Assembly (NCBI GenBank): GCA_038319115.1 | Contig: JBBQCV010000046.1 | Location: forward strand, 1 to 21,238 | Direction: 5' to 3' | Length of the DNA stretch: 21,238 nucleotides | From: SZAS-79 sp038319115 | Lineage (GTDB): Bacteria > Pseudomonadota > Gammaproteobacteria > Burkholderiales > SG8-39 | Shown here: one piece after another, positions 14,170-21,178 of the stretch | Position numbering within the stretch: the first letter of the stretch is position 1 | How the letters are laid out: every line of letters starts with the position of its first letter | Notes under the pieces: generated by a model | Seen by the model: the letters and a program-made list of their open reading frames with translations, nothing else | Databases searched by the model: none | What the model was told of the DNA's origin: nothing | Program-made: the position numbers and the translations under genes

Positions 14170-15428
14170 TTGGAGGCTCCTTGCGGTGTCCGCGCGGCCA
14201 TGCGGCGGAAATGCACCACGGCGAACGCGAGCGCCGCTGCCTGCAGCGTCGCGCAGAAGTAGAACGGTGCGCCGATGCGCCAGTCGCCCAGCGGGTAATG
14301 CGACACCGTCGCCAGCAGCGCCGCACCGATGACCGGCGCCGCGACCGCCATCAGGCTGTTGAGGGAGCTCACCGCGCCCAGCATACGCCCCTGGTTGCGC
14401 GCATCGGCGGCGGAGGAGATGAGGCTCTGGATGGAGGCGGCCACGGTGGAGCCGAGCAGGTTGATGCCGATCACCGCGAACATCATCCAGCCTTCGGTCG
14501 CAGCGCCCCAGGCAAGATAGGCCAGGGTCGACGAGACCAGGCCGATCACCGCCAGCCGCTGCGGCGTGAAAACCTTGAGCAGCCGCCCGAGCAGGAAGCC
14601 TTGCACGATCACCGACACCACGCCGACCGCGGCGAGGGACCAGCCGTTCTCGGTCGGCCCCCAGCCGAACTTGAAGGACGTGTACAGCACCCAGGACGTA
14701 TACAGGACGAACTGCGCAAGGCCGCTGCAGGCAATCACCGCCACCAGCAGCCCTACCCCCTTGAGTTGGGCGAGCGCCTTCAAGGCCACGACGGGGTTGG
14801 CTGCGGTCCACCGAAACGGGTGGCGGTCCGAGGCGGGCAGGGATTCGGGCAGCACGAAGTACCCGTACAGGAGGTTCAGCACGGCGAGGGTGCCGGCGAC
14901 GAAAAAGGGCAGGTTGAGGCTGATGGCGCCCAGCAGGCCGCCCATCACCGGTCCGAGGATGAAGCCTGCGCCGAACATCGCCCCCAGCAGGCCGAAGCGT
15001 TTGGCACGCAGTTCGGGCGGGGTGATGTCGGCCACATAAGCGTTGGCCACGGCCTGGTTGGCCTGCATGGCCCCACCGACGAGCCGCGCCACGATCAGCA
15101 TCCATAGGGCGGTGGCGAGGCCGGTGGCGAAAAAATTCAGCGCCAGGCCGCAGAAGCCGATAAGGAGCACCGGTCGGCGGCCGTGGGCGTCGGAGAGCGC
15201 CCCCAACAGCGGTGAACCGAAAAAATTGGCGATGCCGAAAGCGAAAGCGACCGCCCCGTACCAGAACGCCTGGTCGGCCTGCGAGCCGGTGAAGCTGCCC
15301 ACGAGCGCCGGCAGCACCGGGATGATCAGGCCGAGCGCCACCATGTCGATCAGGACGGTCAACATAATGAACGGCATGGCGGCCTGGCGGTCGCGGCGGG
15401 GGGCTGCAGGGGCGGCGGGTACAGACAT
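14166..15428 (-). CDS. MFS exporter, TetA-like drug:H+ antiporter family
   Basis: A 420-aa protein with about 12 membrane helices. Motif A between helices 2 and 3 is present as GALSDAHGRRPVLL. The antiporter motif C is present as GFILGPVMGGLLG in helix 5. Both are typical of drug:proton exporters of the DHA1/TetA group. The substrate is unknown. The start at 15428 is preferred because GGGAG lies 5 bases upstream. An in-frame ATG at 15467 (MSVFFCN...) would add 13 residues but lies inside a terminator-like hairpin. It is first in a two-gene operon with the epoxide-hydrolase-like gene (ATGA overlap). The leader upstream carries an intrinsic terminator, so expression is probably attenuated. Confidence 0.88.
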   Translation of the reverse strand: MSVPAAPAAPRRDRQAAMPFIMLTVLIDMVALGLIIPVLPALVGSFTGSQADQAFWYGAVAFAFGIANFFGSPLLGALSDAHGRRPVLLIGFCGLALNFFATGLATALWMLIVARLVGGAMQANQAVANAYVADITPPELRAKRFGLLGAMFGAGFILGPVMGGLLGAISLNLPFFVAGTLAVLNLLYGYFVLPESLPASDRHPFRWTAANPVVALKALAQLKGVGLLVAVIACSGLAQFVLYTSWVLYTSFKFGWGPTENGWSLAAVGVVSVIVQGFLLGRLLKVFTPQRLAVIGLVSSTLAYLAWGAATEGWMMFAVIGINLLGSTVAASIQSLISSAADARNQGRMLGAVSSLNSLMAVAAPVIGAALLATVSHYPLGDWRIGAPFYFCATLQAAALAFAVVHFRRMAARTPQGASK

Positions 15429-15451
15429 AACGGCTCCCGGTGTACTATTGC

Positions 15452-15482
15452 AAAAAAAAACGGACATCTCGCGATGCCCGTT
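15452..15482 (-). terminator. Intrinsic terminator or attenuator just upstream of the MFS exporter
   Basis: Read on the minus strand: a 10-bp stem (15482-15473 with 15468-15459, one G-U pair, including two A-U pairs into the T run), a GCGA tetraloop of the GNRA type (15472-15469), then nine T (15460-15452). It points toward the exporter and ends 23 bases before its ATG. No gene lies between it and the divergent gene at 15656, so it must end either a leader transcript or a small RNA. A leader role (attenuation) is the simpler reading. Confidence 0.7.
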
Positions 15483-15501
15483 CCCCTTCGACAGGGCGCC
15501 C

Positions 15502-15510
15502 ATTGTAGCA
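15502..15510 (-). promoter_or_regulatory. Candidate extended -10 element for the MFS operon
   Basis: On the minus strand TGCTACAAT contains a TACAAT -10 with a TGn extension. No good -35 is seen, and the inverted repeat at 15522-15535 lies where the -35 would be. Transcription would begin near 15495, leaving a leader of about 67 bases that contains the terminator hairpin. Confidence 0.3.
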
Positions 15511-15555
15511 ACGCGGGCGAAAGGCGGGACCGCCTGGCGATGGCCAGCCCGCGTT
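15510..15555 (-). promoter_or_regulatory. Nested inverted repeats upstream of the exporter (RNA three-way junction or operator)
   Basis: A perfect 9-bp inverted repeat (AACGCGGGC at 15510-15518, GCCCGCGTT at 15547-15555) encloses two smaller ones: AGGCGG/CCGCCT (15522-15527/15530-15535) and TGGC/GCCA just beside it. As minus-strand RNA this could fold as an outer stem with two inner hairpins, followed by the terminator at 15452-15482. As DNA it could be an operator overlapping the candidate promoter. GC-rich sequence makes some short stems likely by chance; the 9-bp arms are the strongest part. Confidence 0.4.
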
Positions 15556-15655
15556 TTGAACCTTGCCGCCGGTAGGCCGCCGATTGTCAGGCAGCGTACT
15601 GACGGCCGTACCGTGCAGGGGCAGGGTCTGCACACCCACTGGACCAGGAGCGGAT

Positions 15656-16069
15656 ATGGATGGAACACGGGCAAGCGACGAGGTGATCGACGAAATCGCC
15701 CTGATCGCGATGCTGAGGCAGGACTCCGAGCGGCATGGCGGCGGCGTTGCCGCTTCGAGCAACGAGGCCCTGCGCAAGCTGAACGAACTGCGCGAGCGCG
15801 AGCAGAAGGCCCTGCAGGAGGGCGGCGACAAAGTCGTGCTCCAGGCCAACCTCGATGCGCTCGCCAACGAGATCCGCAAGGTGCAGCATCTCTCGGGCAG
15901 CGCCAACCGCAATCCCGAGCAACGCCATGCGCGTCCGCGCCCCCAACAGCAGCAGCAACCGCGCCGCGAGGGCGGCGGTGGCGGTGGTAACGGCGGCGGA
16001 GGCGGGGGGGCGCACAACCCGTCGCGCAACAAAGGGCGCAGGAACGCCGGTCGGCAGGGACGTCCCTGA
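15656..16069 (+). CDS. Small hypothetical protein with coiled-coil and Gly/Arg-rich tail
   Basis: A 137-aa protein, start chosen at 15656 for its AGGAG ribosome site 5 bases upstream. Residues 1-85 are helical and likely coiled-coil (LRKLNELREREQKALQEGG, then LDALANEIRKVQHLSG). Residues 95-137 are low complexity: five Gln in a row, two runs of six Gly, then a basic Arg/Asn/Gly tail. The basic tail could bind nucleic acid, as RGG-like tails do; that is inference. I do not recognise the family. It is divergent from the MFS gene and is followed one base after its stop by another small gene. Confidence 0.7.
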   Translation: MDGTRASDEVIDEIALIAMLRQDSERHGGGVAASSNEALRKLNELREREQKALQEGGDKVVLQANLDALANEIRKVQHLSGSANRNPEQRHARPRPQQQQQPRREGGGGGGNGGGGGGAHNPSRNKGRRNAGRQGRP

Positions 16070-16070
16070 G

Positions 16071-16253
16071 ATGGACCTTTCCACCGAAGAAGTTGTGCAG
16101 TACTGGCTCGATTTCTGCCAGCGCCACGAGGTCGGCAAGGAACTGGTCGAGAAAGGCCAGGCCAGCATCAACGCCGACCCGGATTACTGGGCCGACCACA
16201 CCATGTGGCAGCTGCTCGAGTCGCTCGGCCAGCCGGGCGCGAAGAAAGCCTGA
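16071..16253 (+). CDS. Small hypothetical protein, 60 aa
   Basis: Begins MDLSTEEVVQYWLDFCQRHE and ends with a Lys-Lys-Ala tail. The composition is that of a real small globular or helical protein (Trp, Tyr, acidic residues; DPDYWADHTMWQLLESLG). The ATG follows the stop of the previous gene by one base, which suggests translational coupling. No family recognised and no membrane helix. Confidence 0.6.
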   Translation: MDLSTEEVVQYWLDFCQRHEVGKELVEKGQASINADPDYWADHTMWQLLESLGQPGAKKA

Positions 16254-16338
16254 GCCCCCGAGGCCGGCACTTTGCCGGCGCAGTGCCCGCGCAGTTGCCG
16301 GCGCCGCGCTTGGCCTGAGCAGGCCTTTGGCCTTATCT

Positions 16339-16361
16339 TGCGATCTTTGCAGGGGATCGCA
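16339..16361 (+). promoter_or_regulatory. Hairpin holding the ribosome site of the SDR gene
   Basis: A perfect 7-bp inverted repeat, TGCGATC (16339-16345) and GATCGCA (16355-16361), with a 9-base loop containing AGGG of the presumed Shine-Dalgarno sequence. It ends 3 bases before the SDR ATG. It could control translation as RNA, or be a repressor operator as DNA. Confidence 0.4.
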
Positions 16362-16364
16362 CAC

Positions 16365-17126
16365 ATGTTCAACCTCAAGGGCAAGGTCGCGCTGGTCACG
16401 GGCGGCAACGGTGGCATAGGGCTGGGAATCGCGCGCGGATTAGCGCGCGCTGGCGCCTCGGTGGCGGTGGTCGGGCGCAACAAGGAAAAGAATGCGCCGG
16501 CGGCAAAGGAACTCGAAGCGCTCGGCGCGCGCGCGATCGGCATCGTGGCCGACGTCACCGACCGCAAGCAGGTCGACGCTGCGGTGGCGAAAACCGTGGC
16601 CGCATTCGGCGGGCTCGATATCCTCGTCGCCAACGCCGGCACCAACATCCGCAAGAAGCCGCAGGAGTACTCGGCCGAGGAGTGGCACCAGGTGGTGGAC
16701 ACCAACCTCACCAGCATGTTCATCTGCTGCCAGGCGGCCTATCCCGAGATGGTCAAGCGCGGCGGGGGCAAGATGGTGACCATCGGGTCGATGACCAGCC
16801 TGTTCGGCTTCGACGTGGCCCCGGTGTACGCGGCCACCAAGGGCGCCGCCGTGCAGCTCACCAAGAGCCTCGCTTCGGCGTGGGCCAAGGACAACATCCA
16901 GGTCAACAGCATCCTGCCGGGCTGGATCGACACCGACCTCACCAAGCGCGCGCGCCAGATCCTGCCCGCGCTGCACGACAAGGTCGTCGACCGCACCCCG
17001 GCCAAGCGCTGGGGCGTGCCGGCGGATTTCGAGGGCATCGCGGTGTTCCTTTGCAGCGACGCGAGCGATTTCGTCACCGGCACCGCGATTCCCGTCGATG
17101 GCGGGTTCTCAAGCTCGTTGTTCTAG
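16365..17126 (+). CDS. Short-chain dehydrogenase/reductase (SDR), classical type
   Basis: A 253-aa NAD(P)-dependent oxidoreductase. The cofactor motif TGGNGGIGLG is at 12-21, NAG at 90-92, structural Asn114 in DTNLTSMF, catalytic Ser142 in GSMTS, and Tyr155/Lys159 in YAATKG. The C-terminus FVTGTAIPVDGGFS is typical of the family. Best general resemblance is to gluconate/2-deoxy-gluconate or 3-oxoacyl-type SDRs; the substrate is not readable. The start at 16365 fits family length and follows AGGGG by 9 bases. The downstream membrane-protein gene begins 2 bases after its stop. Confidence 0.9.
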   Translation: MFNLKGKVALVTGGNGGIGLGIARGLARAGASVAVVGRNKEKNAPAAKELEALGARAIGIVADVTDRKQVDAAVAKTVAAFGGLDILVANAGTNIRKKPQEYSAEEWHQVVDTNLTSMFICCQAAYPEMVKRGGGKMVTIGSMTSLFGFDVAPVYAATKGAAVQLTKSLASAWAKDNIQVNSILPGWIDTDLTKRARQILPALHDKVVDRTPAKRWGVPADFEGIAVFLCSDASDFVTGTAIPVDGGFSSSLF

Positions 17127-17128
17127 TC

Positions 17129-17794
17129 GTGGATCCCGCGCCGCAACGCAGCGCTTACCAGCGCCAGCGCGCGGCCATCGTGCTGATCGCCGTGCTGGCG
17201 GTCGCGCTCGCATGGCGCGCCGGCGCATTCGACACTTTCGGCAACCCCGAGCGCGTGCACGCGCTGCTCGATGCCTGGGGCGCGTGGGCCTACGCGCTTT
17301 ACCTCGTGAGCTTCATCCTGCTGATGCCCTTCGGCATCCCCGCTTTCATGTGGGTGCTTCCGGCGGGCCTCATCTGGCCGTTCTGGGTCGCCTATCCGCT
17401 TTCGCTTTTGGCTGTCGCAGGGGCCTCCAGCGTCGGATTCTTCTTTGCGCGCTATGTGGCGCGCGACTGGGTGGCCGCGCGTTTGCCGGGCCGCATCCGC
17501 CGCCTGGACGAGCGCATCGCCGCCAACGGCCTGCGCTCGGTGATCCTGTTCCGCATCGTGTTCCAGCTTGGCGCGCCCACCCACTGGGTGCTGGGGCTGT
17601 CGCGCATCGGCTACGGCACCTTCGTGCTCGGCACCGTGCTTGGCGCGATGCCGGTCGTGGCGCTGGTGACGTGGCTGGGCCATGATGCGTTGCACTGGGT
17701 GCAGGCCCACGTGGTGCTGGCCTTCGCGATCATTGCTGCCGTCGTCGTGGTGGCGGAGGCCGTGCGCCGGCTGCTGGAGGCGCGCCGCGCGTAG
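17129..17794 (+). CDS. TVP38/TMEM64 (DedA/SNARE-associated) family membrane protein
   Basis: A 221-aa integral membrane protein with about five to six hydrophobic segments. The family core is visible: LMPFGIPAFMWVLPAGLIWP, then SSVGFFFARYVARDW, then LRSVILFRIVFQLGAPTHWV and GYGTFVLGTVLGAMPVV. The related DedA/VTT proteins are linked to lipid scrambling or carrier-lipid transport. The GTG start at 17129 is two bases after the SDR stop and lacks a clear ribosome site, so translation is probably coupled. I see no better start that keeps the first membrane helix (AAIVLIAVLAVALAW). Confidence 0.82.
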   Translation: MDPAPQRSAYQRQRAAIVLIAVLAVALAWRAGAFDTFGNPERVHALLDAWGAWAYALYLVSFILLMPFGIPAFMWVLPAGLIWPFWVAYPLSLLAVAGASSVGFFFARYVARDWVAARLPGRIRRLDERIAANGLRSVILFRIVFQLGAPTHWVLGLSRIGYGTFVLGTVLGAMPVVALVTWLGHDALHWVQAHVVLAFAIIAAVVVVAEAVRRLLEARRA

Positions 17795-17822
17795 AACGCA
17801 GTTCGGACGAGGGGAAACGGCC

Positions 17823-18647
17823 ATGGGCAGGATCGCAGACCACTACACCAGCGGGAAGCTGCTCGCGCGCCTCGATGCCGCGCTGGCCGAGGACGGTGCC
17901 GACCCGGCGCATCCGAGCATCGAGGCGCTCGCGCCCTACGACCAGTTCCACGGGCGCGGCATGGACTCCACCCGGGAAATGGCCGACATGCTCGCCGTCG
18001 GCGTGGGCGATCACCTGCTCGACGTGGGCAGCGGCATCGGCGGGCCGGCGCGCTACATGGCGCATCGCTTCGGCTGCCGCGTCACGGGCATCGACCTCAC
18101 TGCCGAGTTCTGCGCTGTGGCGCGGCACCTCACGCGAGTGATGGGGATGCAGAAGCGCGTCGACTTCGAGGAGGGCGACGCGCTGGCGATGCCGTTTGCC
18201 GACGCGTCTTTCGATGGCGCTTACTCGATGAACGTGTCGATGAACATCGCCGACAAGCCTGCCCTCTACCGGGAGATCCGGCGCGTGCTCAGGCCGGGTG
18301 GATGGCTGATGTTGTCGGAGCTCGCCCGCGGCGCGGGACCGGCGCCCGACTATCCCACCCCGTGGGCGGCGACCGCGGCCGAGAGCTTCCTCTCCACGCC
18401 GGATGAGACGCGCGCGGCCCTCGAAGCAAGCGGGTTCGAGATCGACGTATTTCGCGACACGTCCGCGGAAGCCAAAGCGTGGGGGGTGCACAGCAAGGCG
18501 ATGGTCGCCCGTGGCGAGAAGATGCCGCACCGCGCAGTGCAGCTCATGCATGGCGACATCGCGCTGGCGGCGATGCGCAATTCCTCGCGCGGCGTCGCCG
18601 ACGGGCGTTTGATCCCGGTGGAGATCCTCAGCCGCCGTCGCGCGTAA
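17823..18647 (+). CDS. Class I SAM-dependent methyltransferase
   Basis: A 274-aa enzyme of the Methyltransf_11/UbiE-like group. Motif I is HLLDVGSGIGGPARYMA (about 64-80), followed by the acidic end of strand 2 in VTGIDLTAEFC, then EEGDALAMPFADASFDGAYS (motifs II and III), and REIRRVLRPGGWLMLSELA. The sequence before motif I (YDQFHGRGMDSTREMADML) resembles small-molecule methyltransferases acting on amines or quinone-like substrates; the acceptor is unknown. A GAGGGGAAA ribosome site precedes the ATG. It starts 28 bp after the TVP38-like gene. Its last 20 bases overlap the convergent channel gene. Confidence 0.88.
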   Translation: MGRIADHYTSGKLLARLDAALAEDGADPAHPSIEALAPYDQFHGRGMDSTREMADMLAVGVGDHLLDVGSGIGGPARYMAHRFGCRVTGIDLTAEFCAVARHLTRVMGMQKRVDFEEGDALAMPFADASFDGAYSMNVSMNIADKPALYREIRRVLRPGGWLMLSELARGAGPAPDYPTPWAATAAESFLSTPDETRAALEASGFEIDVFRDTSAEAKAWGVHSKAMVARGEKMPHRAVQLMHGDIALAAMRNSSRGVADGRLIPVEILSRRRA

Positions 18648-19830
18648 GCGGGGCGGCAACGGCAGGAGCCGCATCGGCAGGGGGAGCGTCGGCAGCGCGC
18701 CGGCGGCGGGCTTCGGCCTCGATGGCCTGCACCAGCGCCGGCTGCTGCCCGGCCAGCTGGTAGAAGTCGAGCACGTCGAGCACCAGCACCGTGCATGGCG
18801 TCGAACTCACTACGTCGGCCGAGCGTGGCCTGCGATCGAGCAGCGCCATCTCGCCGAAGAAATCGCCGTCGCGCAGCACTTGCTTGCGCGCACCGAGGAG
18901 GACTTCCACCTTCCCCGACACGAGGAAATACATCGCCTCGCCCGCGGCGCCCTTGCGGATGATGGTGGCGCCCGCCGGGTAGCGCCGCGAGCGCAGGTGG
19001 CCGACAATGTCGGAAATGGCAATTGCGCCGACCTCGGAAAAGAACGGTACCTGCGCGACCAGTTCCCAGATCTGCACGAACTCGCGTCGACGCACCTCGG
19101 CCGCGAACCCGGTGGCGAGGATGCCCGCGAGCAACGCGAGTACCGCGATCCCGCACAGCATCACCACGCCGCCGAGCATGCGTCCGGCCGGCGACAGGGG
19201 CACGACATCCCCATAGCCGGTCGTGGTCAGGGTGACCATGGCCCACCAGAGCGCCGCCGGGATGCTGCCGAACTGCTCGGGCTGGCGGTCGCCTTCGAGC
19301 CAGTGGGCCACGGTGGCCGCAGAAAAAAGCACGATCGCGAACAGCGCGGCCGCTGCGCCGAGCGCCGAGCGCTCGTTGTGGAACACCCGCGCGATGACGC
19401 TTACCCCCGGCGCGTGCGTCGCGAGCTTCAACACCCAGAGCAGGACGAACACCGATGCAGACTCCGCGTCCAGCCGTACGCTGCCCGAAACCGTGGCGAG
19501 CGCCGGGATGACGGCGAGGAGGTCGATGATCCCTTCGGCTGAGACCATCCATTTAAGCCGCGCAGTCACAGGCGAGGACTGGACCCGCAGCGGGTTGTCC
19601 GGGGCGATCCAGAGCCGGGCGAGGTATTCGACGAAAAATACGAACGCCACCACACCGGTGACGAAAGCGGCCCAGGCGCGCGTGACCGGCGACAGGCTGT
19701 CGACCGTGCCGGCCGCCACCGACGCCATCCCCACCAGGATCAGCAGTACTTCCAGCGTGAGTACCTGGCGCGCCCCGTGGCCCTGGCTTGCCGGGTCGAG
19801 CAACCCGTAGATTTTCCTGCGCAGTGTCAC
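18628..19830 (-). CDS. Cyclic-nucleotide-gated K+ channel (MloK1-like, six-helix)
   Basis: A 400-aa protein from a GTG at 19830 (GGGAG 6 bases upstream). Helices S1-S6 lie at about 23-41, 52-74, 99-118, 124-137, 159-176 and 217-243. The pore carries the K+ filter TTTGYGD (202-208). A C-terminal cyclic-nucleotide-binding domain follows (about 263-380), with the phosphate-binding cassette FFGEMALLDRRPRSADV and Arg336 for the cyclic phosphate. Ion flow should be gated by cAMP or cGMP. The S4 segment (VFVLLWVLKLATHAPGVSVI) has few positive residues, so voltage sensing is probably weak or absent, as reported for MloK1. The Ala/Pro tail after 378 is variable. The 3' end overlaps the methyltransferase gene by 20 bases. 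Confidence 0.9.
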   Translation of the reverse strand: MTLRRKIYGLLDPASQGHGARQVLTLEVLLILVGMASVAAGTVDSLSPVTRAWAAFVTGVVAFVFFVEYLARLWIAPDNPLRVQSSPVTARLKWMVSAEGIIDLLAVIPALATVSGSVRLDAESASVFVLLWVLKLATHAPGVSVIARVFHNERSALGAAAALFAIVLFSAATVAHWLEGDRQPEQFGSIPAALWWAMVTLTTTGYGDVVPLSPAGRMLGGVVMLCGIAVLALLAGILATGFAAEVRRREFVQIWELVAQVPFFSEVGAIAISDIVGHLRSRRYPAGATIIRKGAAGEAMYFLVSGKVEVLLGARKQVLRDGDFFGEMALLDRRPRSADVVSSTPCTVLVLDVLDFYQLAGQQPALVQAIEAEARRRRAADAPPADAAPAVAAPLTRDGG

Positions 19831-19930
19831 TTCGGTCTCCCTTTTGGGCAGCACGGATTCTATAGGCTCCGGTAGTTGGGCGAATGGCGTGCCGCAAGGC
19901 GGTGGGCGTATCCTTCGCCCCGGGGAGCCT

Positions 19931-21163
19931 ATGGACAACCGACGCTATTTCGGCCTGGACGCTTTACGCGGTGGAATGATGATGCTCGGCATCGTGCTGC
20001 ACGCCGCGATGTACTACATGGCCTCGCCGCCCCCGACGATGCCGATCCCGACCGACAGCAACAATTCGCCGGTCTTCGACGCCATCTTCCACTTCATTCA
20101 CAGCTTCAGGATGCCGACGTTTTTCGTGCTGTCGGGCTTCTTCGCTGCGCTGCTGGTGGAAAAGCGCGGCGTGTGGGGGACGTTCAGGAATCGCGCAGCG
20201 CGGATCCTCGCGCCGCTGGTGGCGGGCATCTTCACGATCCTGCCGCTAACCATTCTCTTCATGCTCGATTTCATGATCGCCGCGCGCTATGGCACATTCG
20301 ACCTCATCCCGTCCAAAGGCGACATTTACGCATTCGGCAGCGCGATGGCGGCGCGGTCCATGGAAGGCACCCTGCGCGAAGGCGAGCCCGCGCTCGGCCA
20401 CCTGTGGTTTCTCTACTACCTGTGCTACTTCTACCTGCTGATCCCTGTGTGCCGCTGGCTGGTCGCACGCAGCCTGCCGTTCGAAGGCCGCCTGCGGCGA
20501 TTGCTTGTTTCGCCATGGCTGGTCGCCGGGTTCGCGCTCTACACGTCCGCCACGCTCTGGCCCTTTCACGGTGCGCAGGTCGAGGAAGGCTTCATGTACA
20601 TCACGCCGCATGGGCCTTCGCTCGTCTACTACGGCTCCTTCTTTGTCCTGGGGTACGTATTCCACCACTACCGCGATTTCCTGCAGGCGCTCGCGCCGAA
20701 TTTCTGGCGCTGGGCGGCGCTGTCGGCTGTGATGTTCCCGATCGCGGTGCACCTGAGCGGGCTCGACAATGCCGTGCGCGGTCGCGACACCGTGCTTCAT
20801 GTTTGGGCCGTGCTCGCAAACGGACTGTGCACCTGGGCGCTCATCTACGCCTTCATCGGCGGGGCGCTGCGCTTCTTTGACCGCGACTCGCCCTGGATCC
20901 AGTACGTATCGCAGTCCTCCTACTGGGTGTTCCTCGTGCACATGCCGCTCGTCTCGCTGGCGGCCTTCTGGCTGGTGCAATACGACCTGCCCGCCCTGCT
21001 CAAATTCCTGCTTGCCTGCGCGTTCACGGCCCTGGTGGCGTTCTCGACGTTCCACTACTTCGTGCAGGCATCCTGGGTCAGCGCCTTCCTGCACGGGCGA
21101 CGCTTCGCGCTCGCGTGGCCGTGGCGGTCCGCCGGGAGGGCAGGGACCGCGAAGGTTGCTTGA
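19931..21163 (+). CDS. Membrane acyltransferase family 3, OpgC-like
   Basis: A 410-aa protein with about ten membrane helices. The N-terminal signature YFGLDALRGGMMMLGIVLHA contains the conserved Arg and His of acyltransferase-3 enzymes. FRMPTFFVLSGFFAALL, GHLWFLYYLCYF and SYWVFLVHMPLVSL also fit, and the last is near the end as in OpgC/MdoC. OpgC adds succinyl groups to periplasmic glucans; related enzymes modify other cell-surface sugars. The acceptor here is uncertain. The ATG at 19931 follows GGGGAG by about 3 bases. It is divergent from the channel gene across a 100-bp gap. Confidence 0.85.
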   Translation: MDNRRYFGLDALRGGMMMLGIVLHAAMYYMASPPPTMPIPTDSNNSPVFDAIFHFIHSFRMPTFFVLSGFFAALLVEKRGVWGTFRNRAARILAPLVAGIFTILPLTILFMLDFMIAARYGTFDLIPSKGDIYAFGSAMAARSMEGTLREGEPALGHLWFLYYLCYFYLLIPVCRWLVARSLPFEGRLRRLLVSPWLVAGFALYTSATLWPFHGAQVEEGFMYITPHGPSLVYYGSFFVLGYVFHHYRDFLQALAPNFWRWAALSAVMFPIAVHLSGLDNAVRGRDTVLHVWAVLANGLCTWALIYAFIGGALRFFDRDSPWIQYVSQSSYWVFLVHMPLVSLAAFWLVQYDLPALLKFLLACAFTALVAFSTFHYFVQASWVSAFLHGRRFALAWPWRSAGRAGTAKVA

Positions 21164-21178
21164 CCGTTCACCGCGGCC

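Noticed and set aside
14170..15105. N-terminal extension of the hydrolase frame to 15105
   Set aside because: This part is an out-of-frame reading of the MFS gene. The hydrolase has a good ribosome site at 14169.
16261..16338. GC-rich inverted repeats as a terminator after the 60-aa gene
   Set aside because: Several GCCGGC and AGGCC/GGCCT short stems occur, but none is followed by a T run.
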